Origin: DATBJG01 sp963790545
Lineage (GTDB): Bacteria > Acidobacteriota > Vicinamibacteria > Vicinamibacterales > JAMQPK01
Assembly: GCA_963790545.1 (NCBI GenBank)
Contig: CAWBPA010000021.1
Span: 310,001 to 374,000 of the forward strand
Direction of reading: 5' to 3'
Length of the DNA: 64,000 nucleotides
Numbering within the stretch: position 1 is the stretch's first letter; each line of letters opens with the position of its first letter. The position numbers were made by a program, and so were the translations under genes. Positions 1 to 8,195 of this stretch are shown one piece after another. The notes below the pieces were generated by a model. It saw nothing but the letters and a program-made list of their open reading frames with translations. It was not told the DNA's origin and did no database searches.

Positions 1-58
1 TCTCGTCCACGTCCGCCGGTCCCGCGCGACGAACCTCAAAGTTGATGGTCTGCCCCAT
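1..58 (-). CDS. 5' end of a gene leaving the window, possibly a GNAT acetyltransferase
   Basis: An ATG at 58 opens a frame that runs without a stop to the left edge, giving 19 residues beginning MGQTINFEVRRAGPADVDE. The pattern of a short beta strand followed by R-R-A-x-P-A-D resembles the first strand and helix of GNAT N-acetyltransferases, but 19 residues cannot prove it. It lies 76 bases downstream of the VWA gene on the same strand and could be the last gene of that operon. No strong ribosome binding site is visible. Confidence 0.35.
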   Translation of the reverse strand, partial: MGQTINFEVRRAGPADVDE

Positions 59-134
59 AAACCGCCGCCAGCCTTGCGTTCGGGCCGGTCGCTCATTCTG
101 TCTTCTGTTCTTCTGAATTCTGTATTCTTCCCTT

Positions 135-926
135 TCACTGCTCCACGAGAATCTTTCCGGTCAGCAGGAAGTCGAGCGTGTCTGTCAGTTCCTGCGCGTT
201 GGCGGCTGCAAGCACAAGGCCGCCGGCATTCTTGACGGCCTCAAACCGGGCGGCCGCAATGTCAAAGGCGACGAAGTACACGGACGGACGCTCCGACTCG
301 GGGCGGCGCGTCAACGCGGCCATCACATCCGCGGGACGATGGCCATCGGTGTTCTCCCCGTCGGTGACGACGAGGAGATGACGCCGGGTGAAGCCCGCCA
401 TGTCCAGTTCGCGCTTCCCCACGATGAGCGCATCGCCAATTGGCGTGCCACCATTGGGCACCATTCGCGCCAGCGCCTCTTCGGCGCGCGCGGGATCCGG
501 CGGCAGCAGCGGAATGACTTCGCGGGTGGTGAGACCCCGACCGCGCTCGCGCTCACCGCTGAACTCGAACAGTCCAACGACAACGGTCTCCTGAGGGTGC
601 GCCTTGGCGTACCGATCGAACTGCCGCACGAGATCCAGCGCCGCGCGGCGCGCGATGTCAATTTTGCGCCCGCCGCCGGACTCTCCCACCTCGTCGGCCA
701 TGCTGCCCGACACATCCAGCAGCACGATCGCGGCAATGCCCTCTCGCGGCTCCCCGGCAGCCGATGGTGTCATCTCGCGTTCGATTTCCGCTACCCGATC
801 GACGTTGACCTCGCGCTCGTTCCGGCGCCGGTCGGGTGCCATCCACCAGATGGCGACAAGAATGAACAACGCGAGACCGATGAGATTCCCGAAGACCTGA
901 CCGCCTCGCGAGTGTCGGTGTCTCAC
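135..926 (-). CDS. Membrane-anchored von Willebrand factor A (VWA) protein
   Basis: The 263-residue protein has one N-terminal membrane segment (about 11-30), a short charged linker, and a VWA domain from about 63 to the end. The metal-ion-dependent adhesion site is complete: D71-x-S73-x-S75, T161 and D189. That implies metal-dependent protein binding rather than catalysis. The orientation would place the domain outside the cytoplasm. It starts with GTG at 926, three bases after the TGA of the flavin oxidase, so the two are co-translated. VWA proteins often partner AAA ATPases, and an AAA protein lies in the same operon, although that ATPase is not of the MoxR type usual for such pairs. The exact partner is not known from sequence. 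Confidence 0.9.
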   Translation of the reverse strand: MRHRHSRGGQVFGNLIGLALFILVAIWWMAPDRRRNEREVNVDRVAEIEREMTPSAAGEPREGIAAIVLLDVSGSMADEVGESGGGRKIDIARRAALDLVRQFDRYAKAHPQETVVVGLFEFSGERERGRGLTTREVIPLLPPDPARAEEALARMVPNGGTPIGDALIVGKRELDMAGFTRRHLLVVTDGENTDGHRPADVMAALTRRPESERPSVYFVAFDIAAARFEAVKNAGGLVLAAANAQELTDTLDFLLTGKILVEQ

Positions 927-929
927 AAT

Positions 930-2402
930 TCAGGCGACCTTCTTCGCCACACCGTCACGTTCGGCGAGCGCCCGGGCCACCAGCGCTCCCGAGTGCAGGG
1001 CGCCTTCCATGAAGCCCATGAATGCGTAGCTCGTGTGCTCTCCCGCAAACCGGAGCCGACTCTGCGCATTCCAGAGCAACGGTCCCATCGTGGTGACCTG
1101 ACCCGGTGCCGGGAATGAATACGATCCCCGCACCCAAATGTCCGACGGCCAATCCATGAACCGGCCCTTGACGAACGCGGGACGGATGCCGGTATACACC
1201 TTCGACAGTTCGGCGAGCGAGTTCTCGACACGAAGTGCGGCTGGCCACGCCCGGCAGGTATCGGCATCCGGCCCGCCGGAAAAGGCCGTGATGACCGTGC
1301 CGGCGCCGGGCTGACCGTCTGTCGCGTGCCAGGTCATGTTGATCGGCCCGTCCGATAGCAGATCGGGTGCGAGCTCCGCTCGCCGCCAGAATGGGTTCTG
1401 CACGGCAATGAGGCATTTGACATTGATGCCCATCTGAGGAGCGAGCGCCGAGGGCAATGCCGGATCGAACGCGATCTTGTTCCAGACGGGTGCCGGCGCC
1501 GTCACAATCACATCGTCGGCTTCCAACACACGCCCGTTCGCAAGCTTCACGCTCACCGTTTTCTCGCGGACGGTGACGGCTTCAACCGCGGAGTTGAGAA
1601 GGACACGGCCATCTCCAACAGCTGAGGCGAGGCGCCGGGCCAGTAGCTGATTCCCCCCTTTGCAACGATAGACCTCCGAGTCGGTCCAGTACTTCTCGCC
1701 GCCGTGGCCCTTGATCATGGCCAGGTTGCCGAGGTAGCTCTGCCACTCGGTCCGGACCCCGTTGTCCGCGGTCATCATCGCGTCCATGGCGACCTTGCAG
1801 CGTTCGGACGCGGCAAGCCCCTGGACCCACGACGCCAACGTCCGCCGGTCGAGCGCGTCCGCGCCGGGGGTCATCCACGGCCGGTCCGCATCGGTGACAC
1901 GCGCCGCATCCTCGTTAATGGAGCTGACAACCTTCTCGAGCTCCGTCCAGAGCGCCTCGGACTCGTCGGCACTCAACCGCTTGCCGCCAAGCATGATCGG
2001 GAACTCGAAATCTTCCTCTTCGGTGACGTCCAGAAACTCGAGCTTGAACCGCTTGGCATACGCGACCCAGGTCGGATGATTCGATCCAATCAGCTCGCCG
2101 CCACCCTCGACCGTCTTTTTCGCCACCATATCGCCGAACGTGATCACACGACCACCCACGCGGTTGCGCGCTTCGACGACGGTGACGTCGTAGCCAGCCT
2201 GGGACAGTTCGAACGCGGCCGTCAGGCCGCTGAAGCCTGCCCCGATAATGACCACTCGCCTGCCGGCTTGCGCAAGCAGCCCGGATCGCTCACTCAGCAG
2301 CACGCCAGCCGCTGCGGCAAGGCTCGTCTGAAGCATCTCCCGGCGCGACATGCCATCCTGCCGTCCGAAACGGCGACGAAGATGGGCGTACAGTTGCGGC
2401 AT
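930..2402 (-). CDS. Exported flavin-containing amine oxidase (FAD/NAD(P)-binding protein)
   Basis: A 490-residue flavoprotein. Residues 18-40 form a twin-arginine-like signal (S-R-R-E-M-L followed by a hydrophobic alanine-rich stretch), so it is probably exported folded with its FAD. The dinucleotide fold starts at about 50 with G-A-G-F-S-G and ends in an acidic V-V-E, followed by the R-x-G-G-R motif of monoamine oxidases. The C-terminus has the flavin-contacting pattern F-A-G-E-H-T-S. The substrate is unknown. The start at 2402 is chosen over an upstream extension to 2564 because it has GGAGA at good spacing and leaves the signal at the N-terminus. It is the sixth gene of the pspA/AAA operon, 70 bases after the SBP-OmpA gene. 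Confidence 0.88.
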   Translation of the reverse strand: MPQLYAHLRRRFGRQDGMSRREMLQTSLAAAAGVLLSERSGLLAQAGRRVVIIGAGFSGLTAAFELSQAGYDVTVVEARNRVGGRVITFGDMVAKKTVEGGGELIGSNHPTWVAYAKRFKLEFLDVTEEEDFEFPIMLGGKRLSADESEALWTELEKVVSSINEDAARVTDADRPWMTPGADALDRRTLASWVQGLAASERCKVAMDAMMTADNGVRTEWQSYLGNLAMIKGHGGEKYWTDSEVYRCKGGNQLLARRLASAVGDGRVLLNSAVEAVTVREKTVSVKLANGRVLEADDVIVTAPAPVWNKIAFDPALPSALAPQMGINVKCLIAVQNPFWRRAELAPDLLSDGPINMTWHATDGQPGAGTVITAFSGGPDADTCRAWPAALRVENSLAELSKVYTGIRPAFVKGRFMDWPSDIWVRGSYSFPAPGQVTTMGPLLWNAQSRLRFAGEHTSYAFMGFMEGALHSGALVARALAERDGVAKKVA

Positions 2403-2427
2403 TAAGGTCTCTCCAAGAACGATTCGA

Positions 2428-2472
2428 CCGGCACCCGGACACCCGGCACCAAGCACGAGGCATCCGGCACCC
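2428..2472. repeat. Degenerate CCGGCACC-type direct repeats between genes
   Basis: The gap between the SBP-OmpA gene and the amine oxidase is filled with imperfect copies of a CCGGCAC/CCGGACAC-like 8-10-mer, reaching the stop codon of the upstream gene. It is one of several short direct-repeat patches found in intergenic gaps here. Confidence 0.5.
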
Positions 2473-4128
2473 TTATTCAATTGTGAACCATTGGACTTCG
2501 ACCCGGCGGTTCCGCTCCGACTCCGGCGCAACGGGCTCTTCCCAGCCCCGGCCCACGATGTCAATGCGCATGTTGGAGATGTTGTATCGCTCGATGAGCA
2601 GGCGACGGATTTCGCCCGCGCGATTCTTGCTCAACTCCATTGCGCGAAGCGCCTGGGTGCGGACGTAGGCTTCGCCTCCCTGCTCGCGAAACTTGGCGAC
2701 GAGCGCGTTATCCACATGGCCGCGGAGCAGCAAGGTCGATCCAGGGCTCACCTGCAGTAGACGCTTGATCGCATCCAGGTTTGCGACGTTCTCCTGGTTG
2801 GCCAAATCGAGCATGGCGGAGTTGGGCTCAAAGAGAAATCGGATGTCCTTGCTCAGAAGAGGATCCGCTTCGAGCGTGCCCGTTGCACCCGTGCGGATCG
2901 GGGCAATCGCGATTTTCTGATCCTTGTAAATCCCTGATTTGTCGAGCGCCTGGAGATGCTTCAGATCAAGGAACCGATCGGAATCAATGGGATCTTTGAC
3001 CAGCTCGCTACCGTACGCGTAGATCGCCGACTGATAAATCCCGCCAAAGCTGCCGGCCTCATCTATTTCTCCAGAGAAGAACGCAAGGTTCTCGGGCAGA
3101 TTGGACAGATGCACACCAGCAAGCTCGCTCTTCGTCTCGTCGCGGGTCCATTTGAATGCCCGGCCAACCACGTCGAGATAAGTGTCGGGACGCTCCCGGA
3201 CCATCCGGTTGCCTTCGAGCAGTCCGTGGACGAGGCCTGCCACGATCTTCGGCTGCTGCTCGGCAAACCCTCGATGCACGACCAGCACGTCGGCCACGAT
3301 CAGAAGATTCCGGTTCGTCGTCAACAGATGCGCCTTACCACCACTCTGCTCGACGATTTCGGACATCTTGGGTTCCCAGGTCACGCCACCGGCAATCCGG
3401 TTCTTGCCGGACTTGAGGTCGCTCAGAAACAGATCGCCGGCCGCAAAACCATCCTGCGTGTAGATCAAATTGATCCGGTCGGGATGCGGCGTGGCATCGA
3501 CACTGTTGACGGCATTGATCGCCAGCCCCGCCTCCTGGGCGAGGTAGCGAATGAAAAAGTCCACCTCGGTGAACTGCGCCGTCGCCACAATCTTGCCCTT
3601 GAGGCCATTGATGCTCTTGATGTCGCTCCGGACCACGAGCCCATCGGCGCCCCGTGAGAAGCCAATTTGCGCCGGCACGACGGCGTGGAACTGGCGGCCG
3701 TAGATCGCCAGCACGTCAACCGTCGTCACCGAGGCCGCAAGTCGCCCCTCGTTCAGCTCCGACCAGTCTTCGTCCTCACTGACCGTCAGTCTGACCTTGA
3801 ACCCATGTTCCTTGAAGAACACGGAACTCTCGTTCGGCTCGAGGCCACCGTTGGCCGCAATGAGACCTGCGTAGCCGGCATATTCACTGATCTCGATGGG
3901 GACAATATTGTCCTTGAGCTGCACCGGTGCCGGGGGCGCCAGCTTCGGCACCTCGACCTGGACCTCCGCCACTTCCGGCGTTTCGGAAGCTGCCGGTGAT
4001 TCGCCGGTCGACGGTGATGGCGTGCCACCTCGGCGCTGCATGATCATGTAACCGCCGAGCGCAATGAGGCCGGCGATGAGCACGACCGAGACCAGTTTGC
4101 CGAGCAAGGTGAAGCGGGGCTCTGCCAT
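2473..4128 (-). CDS. Membrane-anchored periplasmic substrate-binding protein fused to an OmpA domain
   Basis: This 551-residue protein has one N-terminal membrane helix (about 11-30), a proline/glutamate-rich linker to about 75, a periplasmic binding domain of the NMT1/SsuA type (about 75-370, with the pattern of two alpha/beta lobes), and a C-terminal OmpA-like peptidoglycan-binding domain (about 425-551). The OmpA part shows the F-L-F-E-P-N-S-A-M-L start and the R-N-R-R-V-E-V end. An inner-membrane-anchored ligand sensor that also grips the cell wall fits the envelope-stress setting. It starts three bases after the PspA stop. There is no ABC permease or ATPase beside it, so it is probably a sensor rather than a transport component. 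The ligand is unknown. Confidence 0.88.
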   Translation of the reverse strand: MAEPRFTLLGKLVSVVLIAGLIALGGYMIMQRRGGTPSPSTGESPAASETPEVAEVQVEVPKLAPPAPVQLKDNIVPIEISEYAGYAGLIAANGGLEPNESSVFFKEHGFKVRLTVSEDEDWSELNEGRLAASVTTVDVLAIYGRQFHAVVPAQIGFSRGADGLVVRSDIKSINGLKGKIVATAQFTEVDFFIRYLAQEAGLAINAVNSVDATPHPDRINLIYTQDGFAAGDLFLSDLKSGKNRIAGGVTWEPKMSEIVEQSGGKAHLLTTNRNLLIVADVLVVHRGFAEQQPKIVAGLVHGLLEGNRMVRERPDTYLDVVGRAFKWTRDETKSELAGVHLSNLPENLAFFSGEIDEAGSFGGIYQSAIYAYGSELVKDPIDSDRFLDLKHLQALDKSGIYKDQKIAIAPIRTGATGTLEADPLLSKDIRFLFEPNSAMLDLANQENVANLDAIKRLLQVSPGSTLLLRGHVDNALVAKFREQGGEAYVRTQALRAMELSKNRAGEIRRLLIERYNISNMRIDIVGRGWEEPVAPESERNRRVEVQWFTIE

Positions 4129-4131
4129 GGG

Positions 4132-4872
4132 TCATCCCTCCTTCGGCCCGATTTCCTTGGCGGCGGCAGGAGCCTCGACCGCCGGTGTGGCCTGGACGCC
4201 CTGACTCGCCAGAAATTCGGCAAGTGCCGTCTGCTCGAGCGCCTTGCGCTCGTTTTCCTTTTCCTCGACGTGCGCCATATCGACCATGTCTTTCGCAACA
4301 CGCGCCTTACCCGCCGAGACTTCGTAGCGTTTCTGGAGAATGTCCTCAACGGTTTTCATCGTGTCGCCCAGATCCCCCACCTTGAAGGCCACATTGCTCA
4401 ACGCGGTTGCCGCTTCGGCCTGCGCTTCCTTGATCTTGACCTGCGACAACTGTTTCTCGAGACGCCGAACCTTGTCCTCGAACTCGTGCTGGGCGACCTT
4501 GGCCTGCCGCAGGTTGGCCTGATAGGCCTCTTCGGTTTCTTTCAGCTCCTCGGAATCGATGGTCAGGTCAGCCTTGAGCTCCTGAAGTTCGCGCGCCAGG
4601 CTTCCCGCAAGCTCGAGGTTGTCGGCACGGTGATTCGCCAGAATTCGGCGCTCGAGTTCCAGCGCGCGCGCCGCCTTCTGCTTCACCTGACCTTTCAGCC
4701 GCTCGGCGATGCCCGCCATTTTGGCCAGCGCGAGGTTGTACTGCGCCATCTTCCCGCGGAACTCCTGACGGGCCGCCTCCATCAGGGCCTCGGGGTTGGC
4801 CTCCTCGATTCCGCTGATGAACAACCCGAAAAACCCACGGACCAGCCGCCCTAGCCGCGCAAAGATCGCCAT
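4132..4872 (-). CDS. pspA: PspA/IM30 (ESCRT-III-like) membrane-remodelling protein
   Basis: A 246-residue, almost entirely helical protein. The amphipathic N-terminal helix (residues 1-25, with the pattern I-F-x-R-L-G-R-L-V-R-G-F-F) should bind stressed membrane. Long coiled-coil helices follow from about 27 to 215, and the tail of about 30 residues is alanine/proline-rich and disordered. This matches the PspA/IM30/Vipp1 family, bacterial relatives of ESCRT-III that polymerise on membranes and limit proton leak. It lies 22 bases after the AAA gene and 3 bases before the SBP-OmpA gene. No pspB, pspC or pspF is present, so this is not the enterobacterial Psp circuit. Confidence 0.9.
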   Translation of the reverse strand: MAIFARLGRLVRGFFGLFISGIEEANPEALMEAARQEFRGKMAQYNLALAKMAGIAERLKGQVKQKAARALELERRILANHRADNLELAGSLARELQELKADLTIDSEELKETEEAYQANLRQAKVAQHEFEDKVRRLEKQLSQVKIKEAQAEAATALSNVAFKVGDLGDTMKTVEDILQKRYEVSAGKARVAKDMVDMAHVEEKENERKALEQTALAEFLASQGVQATPAVEAPAAAKEIGPKEG

Positions 4873-4894
4873 CGTCGTGTCCTCCGATCAGGCG

Positions 4895-6640
4895 CTAGAC
4901 GAAGCGCCGAAGCTCCTCAATCCGCGCCTCGAGCTCCTCGGGCTCGATGTCGCGGTAGCGCTCGGGAAGAAAGCGTGCATCGGTGCATTCTTTCACGGCG
5001 ACCAGATCCATGTACTCGAGCTTGCGCGTGTGCGCATTGGGCCGCACTTCACGAAACACGTCGCCGAGAATCTCCTTGAGCGGTTTCTTGGGTTCCTTCG
5101 CCAGCTCGTGAATCCGAAGCGCGCGTACGAGCACGCCCTCGATTTCGTGACCGCCGAGCGTGAGCTGCTCCGGCAGCTCTGGCATGTCGTCGGCGGTCAG
5201 CGGCAACTTGAGCTTCCGCGCGATGGCAGCCAGGAGCGCGTGCCCCTCCTCTTTGGTCTGAGGCGGGAACAACGGGATGTGCACATCGAGCCGTCCCTGG
5301 CGCTTGAGATCGACTTCGAGCAGGTCAGGGCGCGAGGTGGCGAACACCCAGATGATTCGACCACGATTACGCGTGTCCGACATTTCTTTGGCGAGCATCG
5401 AGTACACACGTCCCGACAAGCCGCTGTCGGTATCCGACGACTCCCGCCGTCCGGCGGCCTGATCGGCTTCGTCGACAAACACCACCACCTGGCCGATGGC
5501 GCGCAACACGGCAAAGATCTTCTCCAGATTCGATTCGGTGGCGCCCACCCACCGATCGCGAAAGTTCTTGAACACCACGCAGGGGATGCCGAGCTCGCCC
5601 GCCCAGCACTGAACGATGAACGTCTTGCCAGTACCAATCCGCCCGGCAATGAGATATCCCATCGGCAGGGCACGCAGCGCGCCCCTGCGAAGCAGCTCCG
5701 CATCTTCGCGCAGCCAGGTCTTGACGGCATCGAGACCGGCGACGTGGTCGAGCGTAAAAGGCGACTCGATAAATTCGAGCAGACCCTGACACTCCCGCTC
5801 GATGATTTCCTTCTTTTGCTCCGTCAACCAGGCGGCCGTGATCCTGCGGTCGTTGCCGATCGCCAGCGCAATGGCTGTGCGCGCACCAACGCGGCTCAAT
5901 CCTGTCAGCCGCGTCGCTAGCGTCTCGATCGGAACGTCACACTTGGTACGAAGATCCGCAAATTGCGTTTGTTCGAGCGTTCGCATGTACTCGAGCATTT
6001 CAGCTTCGGACGGCAGTGGTAGATGAATGGCCGCGCTGTGAGGATTCCGGACGACAAGCTCGTTGAGATCGTGCAGGCCTTCGCTGATGAATACAGTCAC
6101 GATGTTCGACTGAAGTATCGCGGGATCATTCGCCCAGCCGAGGGCCTTGACGACGTTGGCGCTGAACGGTCCTCCGAGCTGAACCGCGTCTCCACGCGGG
6201 ACCACGAACTCGGCAAAATCGATGATGACAGCGACCTTCTTGCGGCTCGACGACTCGGCAGATTTGATCGCCTGGAGGTTGAGCGTCCGCAGCAGATACC
6301 GGTCGATCAACTCCAGCGCGGAACCTGGCTCGCGCATCAGCGAGAGAGAGGACGTGGTCACGCCGTTGTCGTTCCCGAGGGCCTGCTCGAGCCACGAACC
6401 CCAGTCGTCGGCGCCTCGCGTCGCCCGCACCCCACGGCTCCGGTCGTAGTGCAGCACCACGTCGTAGCCCGCGAACATCACATCGTCTAGAAACACCTTG
6501 AGCGGCAGCAGGCGGCCGGCGGCCGGCACGAGATCGAAGACGTTGCCATGAAGAATGAACTGAGCGCTCGAGCCAGACCTGAAGAGGTCACGGAGCTCGA
6601 CAGCCCAGGCGGGAAGTGCCGCCGTCACAGTCGGCCCCAT
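4895..6640 (-). CDS. AAA+ ATPase of the classical AAA type with a degenerate N-terminal AAA-like half
   Basis: A 581-residue protein. The C-terminal half is a classical AAA module: Walker A G-R-I-G-T-G-K-T at about 333-340, Walker B V-V-V-F-V-D-E-A-D at about 385-393, sensor-1 region around F-A-T-S-R-P-D, and an arginine (R-Q-G-R) at about 447-450. The N-terminal half (about 10-250) has an A-V-I-I-D-F-A-E-F strand resembling Walker B but no Walker A, so it looks like a second, inactive AAA domain. By analogy with Vps4 acting on ESCRT-III, it probably remodels the PspA polymer encoded next. The start at 6640 overlaps the upstream stop as TAATG, and an upstream extension to 6739 is rejected. 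Confidence 0.9.
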   Translation of the reverse strand: MGPTVTAALPAWAVELRDLFRSGSSAQFILHGNVFDLVPAAGRLLPLKVFLDDVMFAGYDVVLHYDRSRGVRATRGADDWGSWLEQALGNDNGVTTSSLSLMREPGSALELIDRYLLRTLNLQAIKSAESSSRKKVAVIIDFAEFVVPRGDAVQLGGPFSANVVKALGWANDPAILQSNIVTVFISEGLHDLNELVVRNPHSAAIHLPLPSEAEMLEYMRTLEQTQFADLRTKCDVPIETLATRLTGLSRVGARTAIALAIGNDRRITAAWLTEQKKEIIERECQGLLEFIESPFTLDHVAGLDAVKTWLREDAELLRRGALRALPMGYLIAGRIGTGKTFIVQCWAGELGIPCVVFKNFRDRWVGATESNLEKIFAVLRAIGQVVVFVDEADQAAGRRESSDTDSGLSGRVYSMLAKEMSDTRNRGRIIWVFATSRPDLLEVDLKRQGRLDVHIPLFPPQTKEEGHALLAAIARKLKLPLTADDMPELPEQLTLGGHEIEGVLVRALRIHELAKEPKKPLKEILGDVFREVRPNAHTRKLEYMDLVAVKECTDARFLPERYRDIEPEELEARIEELRRFV

Positions 6641-7275
6641 TACTGGCTCTCCCTCACGCGGATGGACGTCACAAGTGGCGGTGGCTCCGACAGGAGATCT
6701 TCCATCGCACCGTAGACCTTCTGTTGATCGCGAATCCACTGCGACGTGCCGCCAAGCGTGGCCGCAATCTCGTCGATCCGTTGCGACAGAATCTCGGGAT
6801 CGGTCGAAAGGGCCGCCTGCTCACGAATCAGTTCCGCCTGCTCCTGGATCCGCGTCAGCTCGGCATCGAGAAACGCGAGCTTCTGGCGTGCTTCGGTCTG
6901 CTGCGCCAGGCGCTGCCGGAGAATGTCTGCCTGGCTGTTGAGGCTGCGCCGGAGATCGTCGGATAGCTCCGACTGCTCAATCTGTGCGTCCAGCGACTTC
7001 AGGCGACCACTGAGGGACTCACCCCGTTCAGCGTCAGCGAGCACGCGGCGGATGGCCTGACGCGCCACCAGCAGTCGAAGGTACATCCACAACAGTCGGC
7101 CCAGCCCTTCGCTCTGCGAATCGAGACCGTGGGGAATCGCTCCGCCGTGCAGCTGCTGATCGAGGACCGCGCGACAACGAGTCAGCAGTGTCTCGTAGAG
7201 GCGCCGATCCGTCGGATCGAGACGCGTGATGAGTGCGCCAATCTTCTGTTGCCAGTCCCCGTCGGAGCTGGACAA
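6640..7275 (-). CDS. Coiled-coil protein of unknown function in the pspA/AAA operon
   Basis: A 211-residue soluble, helical protein with no signal peptide or clear membrane segment. Residues about 75-165 have heptad-like spacing of leucine/isoleucine with many E, Q and R residues, typical of a coiled coil. The end (about 170-205) has further helices. I do not recognise a named family. Its position, translationally coupled through TAATG to the AAA ATPase and two genes before PspA, suggests an adaptor between the ATPase and the PspA filament, but this is inference only. Confidence 0.8.
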   Translation of the reverse strand: MSSSDGDWQQKIGALITRLDPTDRRLYETLLTRCRAVLDQQLHGGAIPHGLDSQSEGLGRLLWMYLRLLVARQAIRRVLADAERGESLSGRLKSLDAQIEQSELSDDLRRSLNSQADILRQRLAQQTEARQKLAFLDAELTRIQEQAELIREQAALSTDPEILSQRIDEIAATLGGTSQWIRDQQKVYGAMEDLLSEPPPLVTSIRVRESQ

Positions 7276-7278
7276 TCG

Positions 7279-7494
7279 TCAGGCGTGAACGGTGCGTTGA
7301 AATCTCGGGTTAGTCGCGAGCACGGCGAGGTAACCCAGCTCGAGACCCAGGCCCAGGACCCAGAAGCCCGGGTTGGCCAGGCCCAGCAGCGCAAACGTGC
7401 CCAGACCAATCCAGTTCGGCGGCACGAACATGCCGAACGGACGCGCGTTGAACGCCGCCCGAAGGTAGTCGACGAACCCCTGTTGCTGCGCCAT
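7279..7494 (-). CDS. Small membrane protein (71 aa), first gene of the pspA/AAA operon
   Basis: A 71-residue protein with an N-terminal amphipathic region, then two short hydrophobic stretches (about 25-40 and 43-60) rich in glycine and leucine, likely a membrane hairpin. It ends three bases before the coiled-coil gene. No family is recognised. A small membrane protein opening a PspA operon could play the anchoring role that PspB/PspC have elsewhere, but there is no sequence similarity to support that. Confidence 0.7.
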   Translation of the reverse strand: MAQQQGFVDYLRAAFNARPFGMFVPPNWIGLGTFALLGLANPGFWVLGLGLELGYLAVLATNPRFQRTVHA

Positions 7495-7625
7495 CGGCGA
7501 TGCTGCACATTGTCGGTCAGGATCGGAGCCTAATCAACCGGAGCGACGAACGGCAATCAGTTCATCACTCAGATAATACGAGCCCTGCAGTCCAGGTGTT
7601 CGCTGGCACAGCCAAACGCCTTGTT
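7495..7625 (-). promoter_or_regulatory. Likely promoter region of the pspA/AAA operon
   Basis: This 131-base gap is the only sizeable one upstream of the seven-gene minus-strand operon. On the minus strand there is a TATTAT hexamer at 7573-7578 that could be a -10 box, but no convincing -35 at the usual distance. No operator palindrome was found. Confidence 0.3.
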
Positions 7626-8092
7626 TCAGGCGTCTCGCGGCGTCACAGCCACCTCCGTCTTCACAGAACTCGCGATGAAGCACTGCTCGTGCGCCGCGTG
7701 ATGCAGCTGCGCCGACTGTTCAGTCGAGGACGCTTGTCGCCGCCGTAGACAATCGATGGTGCAAGCGTCACCTTGCTTCACCCACATCCGGCCGCTTTCG
7801 TTCTTGGTCAGCACGCCGACTGGTTCGTCGACATAGCTGTCGATGATGAATCCCTGTTTTTGAGCAAGGAACAAATACGTCAGCATGTGACAGCTGGAGA
7901 TGGACGCGACGAACGCTTCCTCGGGATCGACGCAGGCCGGATTCAGTACGGCACCGGCACGGCTGCGGGTGACGCCGAAGCCTGGACGACAATACCGCCG
8001 TCAAATCCCCACGTGTGTTCACGCGAGTACTTGCCCTTGAGAAAATCAGTCCCTGTGTTCTTCCACGACACCACCGCTTTGTGCTCGGACAT
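7626..8092 (-). CDS. OsmC/Ohr-family peroxiredoxin-like protein, frameshifted
   Basis: Joined across frames this is about 155 residues, the normal OsmC length. It starts MSEHKAVVSWK at 8092. The two redox cysteines of the family are both recognisable: one in S-S-C-H in the middle and one in H-E-Q-C-F near the end. OsmC proteins reduce organic hydroperoxides. At least three one-base indels break it: near 7945 (V-P-V-P-Y followed by a false stop), and a compensating pair between about 7735 and 7790, where V-T-L-A-P-S-I-V-Y-G-G-D-K-R-P is read only in the neighbouring frame. It follows the exporter operon but is separated from it by a large inverted repeat. Confidence 0.85.
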
Positions 8093-8114
8093 TGAGGCCC
8101 CTTTCGCGAGATCT

Positions 8115-8195
8115 GACGTCCGGCTGAAGCCGGACGCTACGATCTCTACGTCCCCGACACCGCGCAGGCGTAGCGTCCGGCTTCAGCCGGACGTC
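8115..8195. repeat. Perfect 27-bp inverted repeat with nested palindromes
   Basis: Arms 8115-8141 and 8169-8195 are exact reverse complements, separated by 27 bases. Each arm also contains its own palindrome (GTCCGGCT-GA-AGCCGGAC). The right arm overlaps the last codon and stop of the permease gene. It could form a strong bipartite hairpin, like REP/BIME elements, and could act as terminator or mRNA stabiliser between the exporter genes and osmC. Confidence 0.9.

Noticed and set aside
339..1118. Plus-strand frame opposite the VWA gene and oxidase end
   Set aside because: Mirror frame without recognisable features; the minus-strand MIDAS motif shows the real gene.
4796..5920. Long plus-strand frame opposite the AAA and pspA genes
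   Set aside because: Mirror frame caused by high GC codon use; no domains, and it is opposite conserved motifs.
8115..8195. Terminal inverted repeats of an insertion sequence
   Set aside because: Only 27 bases separate the arms, with no transposase and no target duplication seen.
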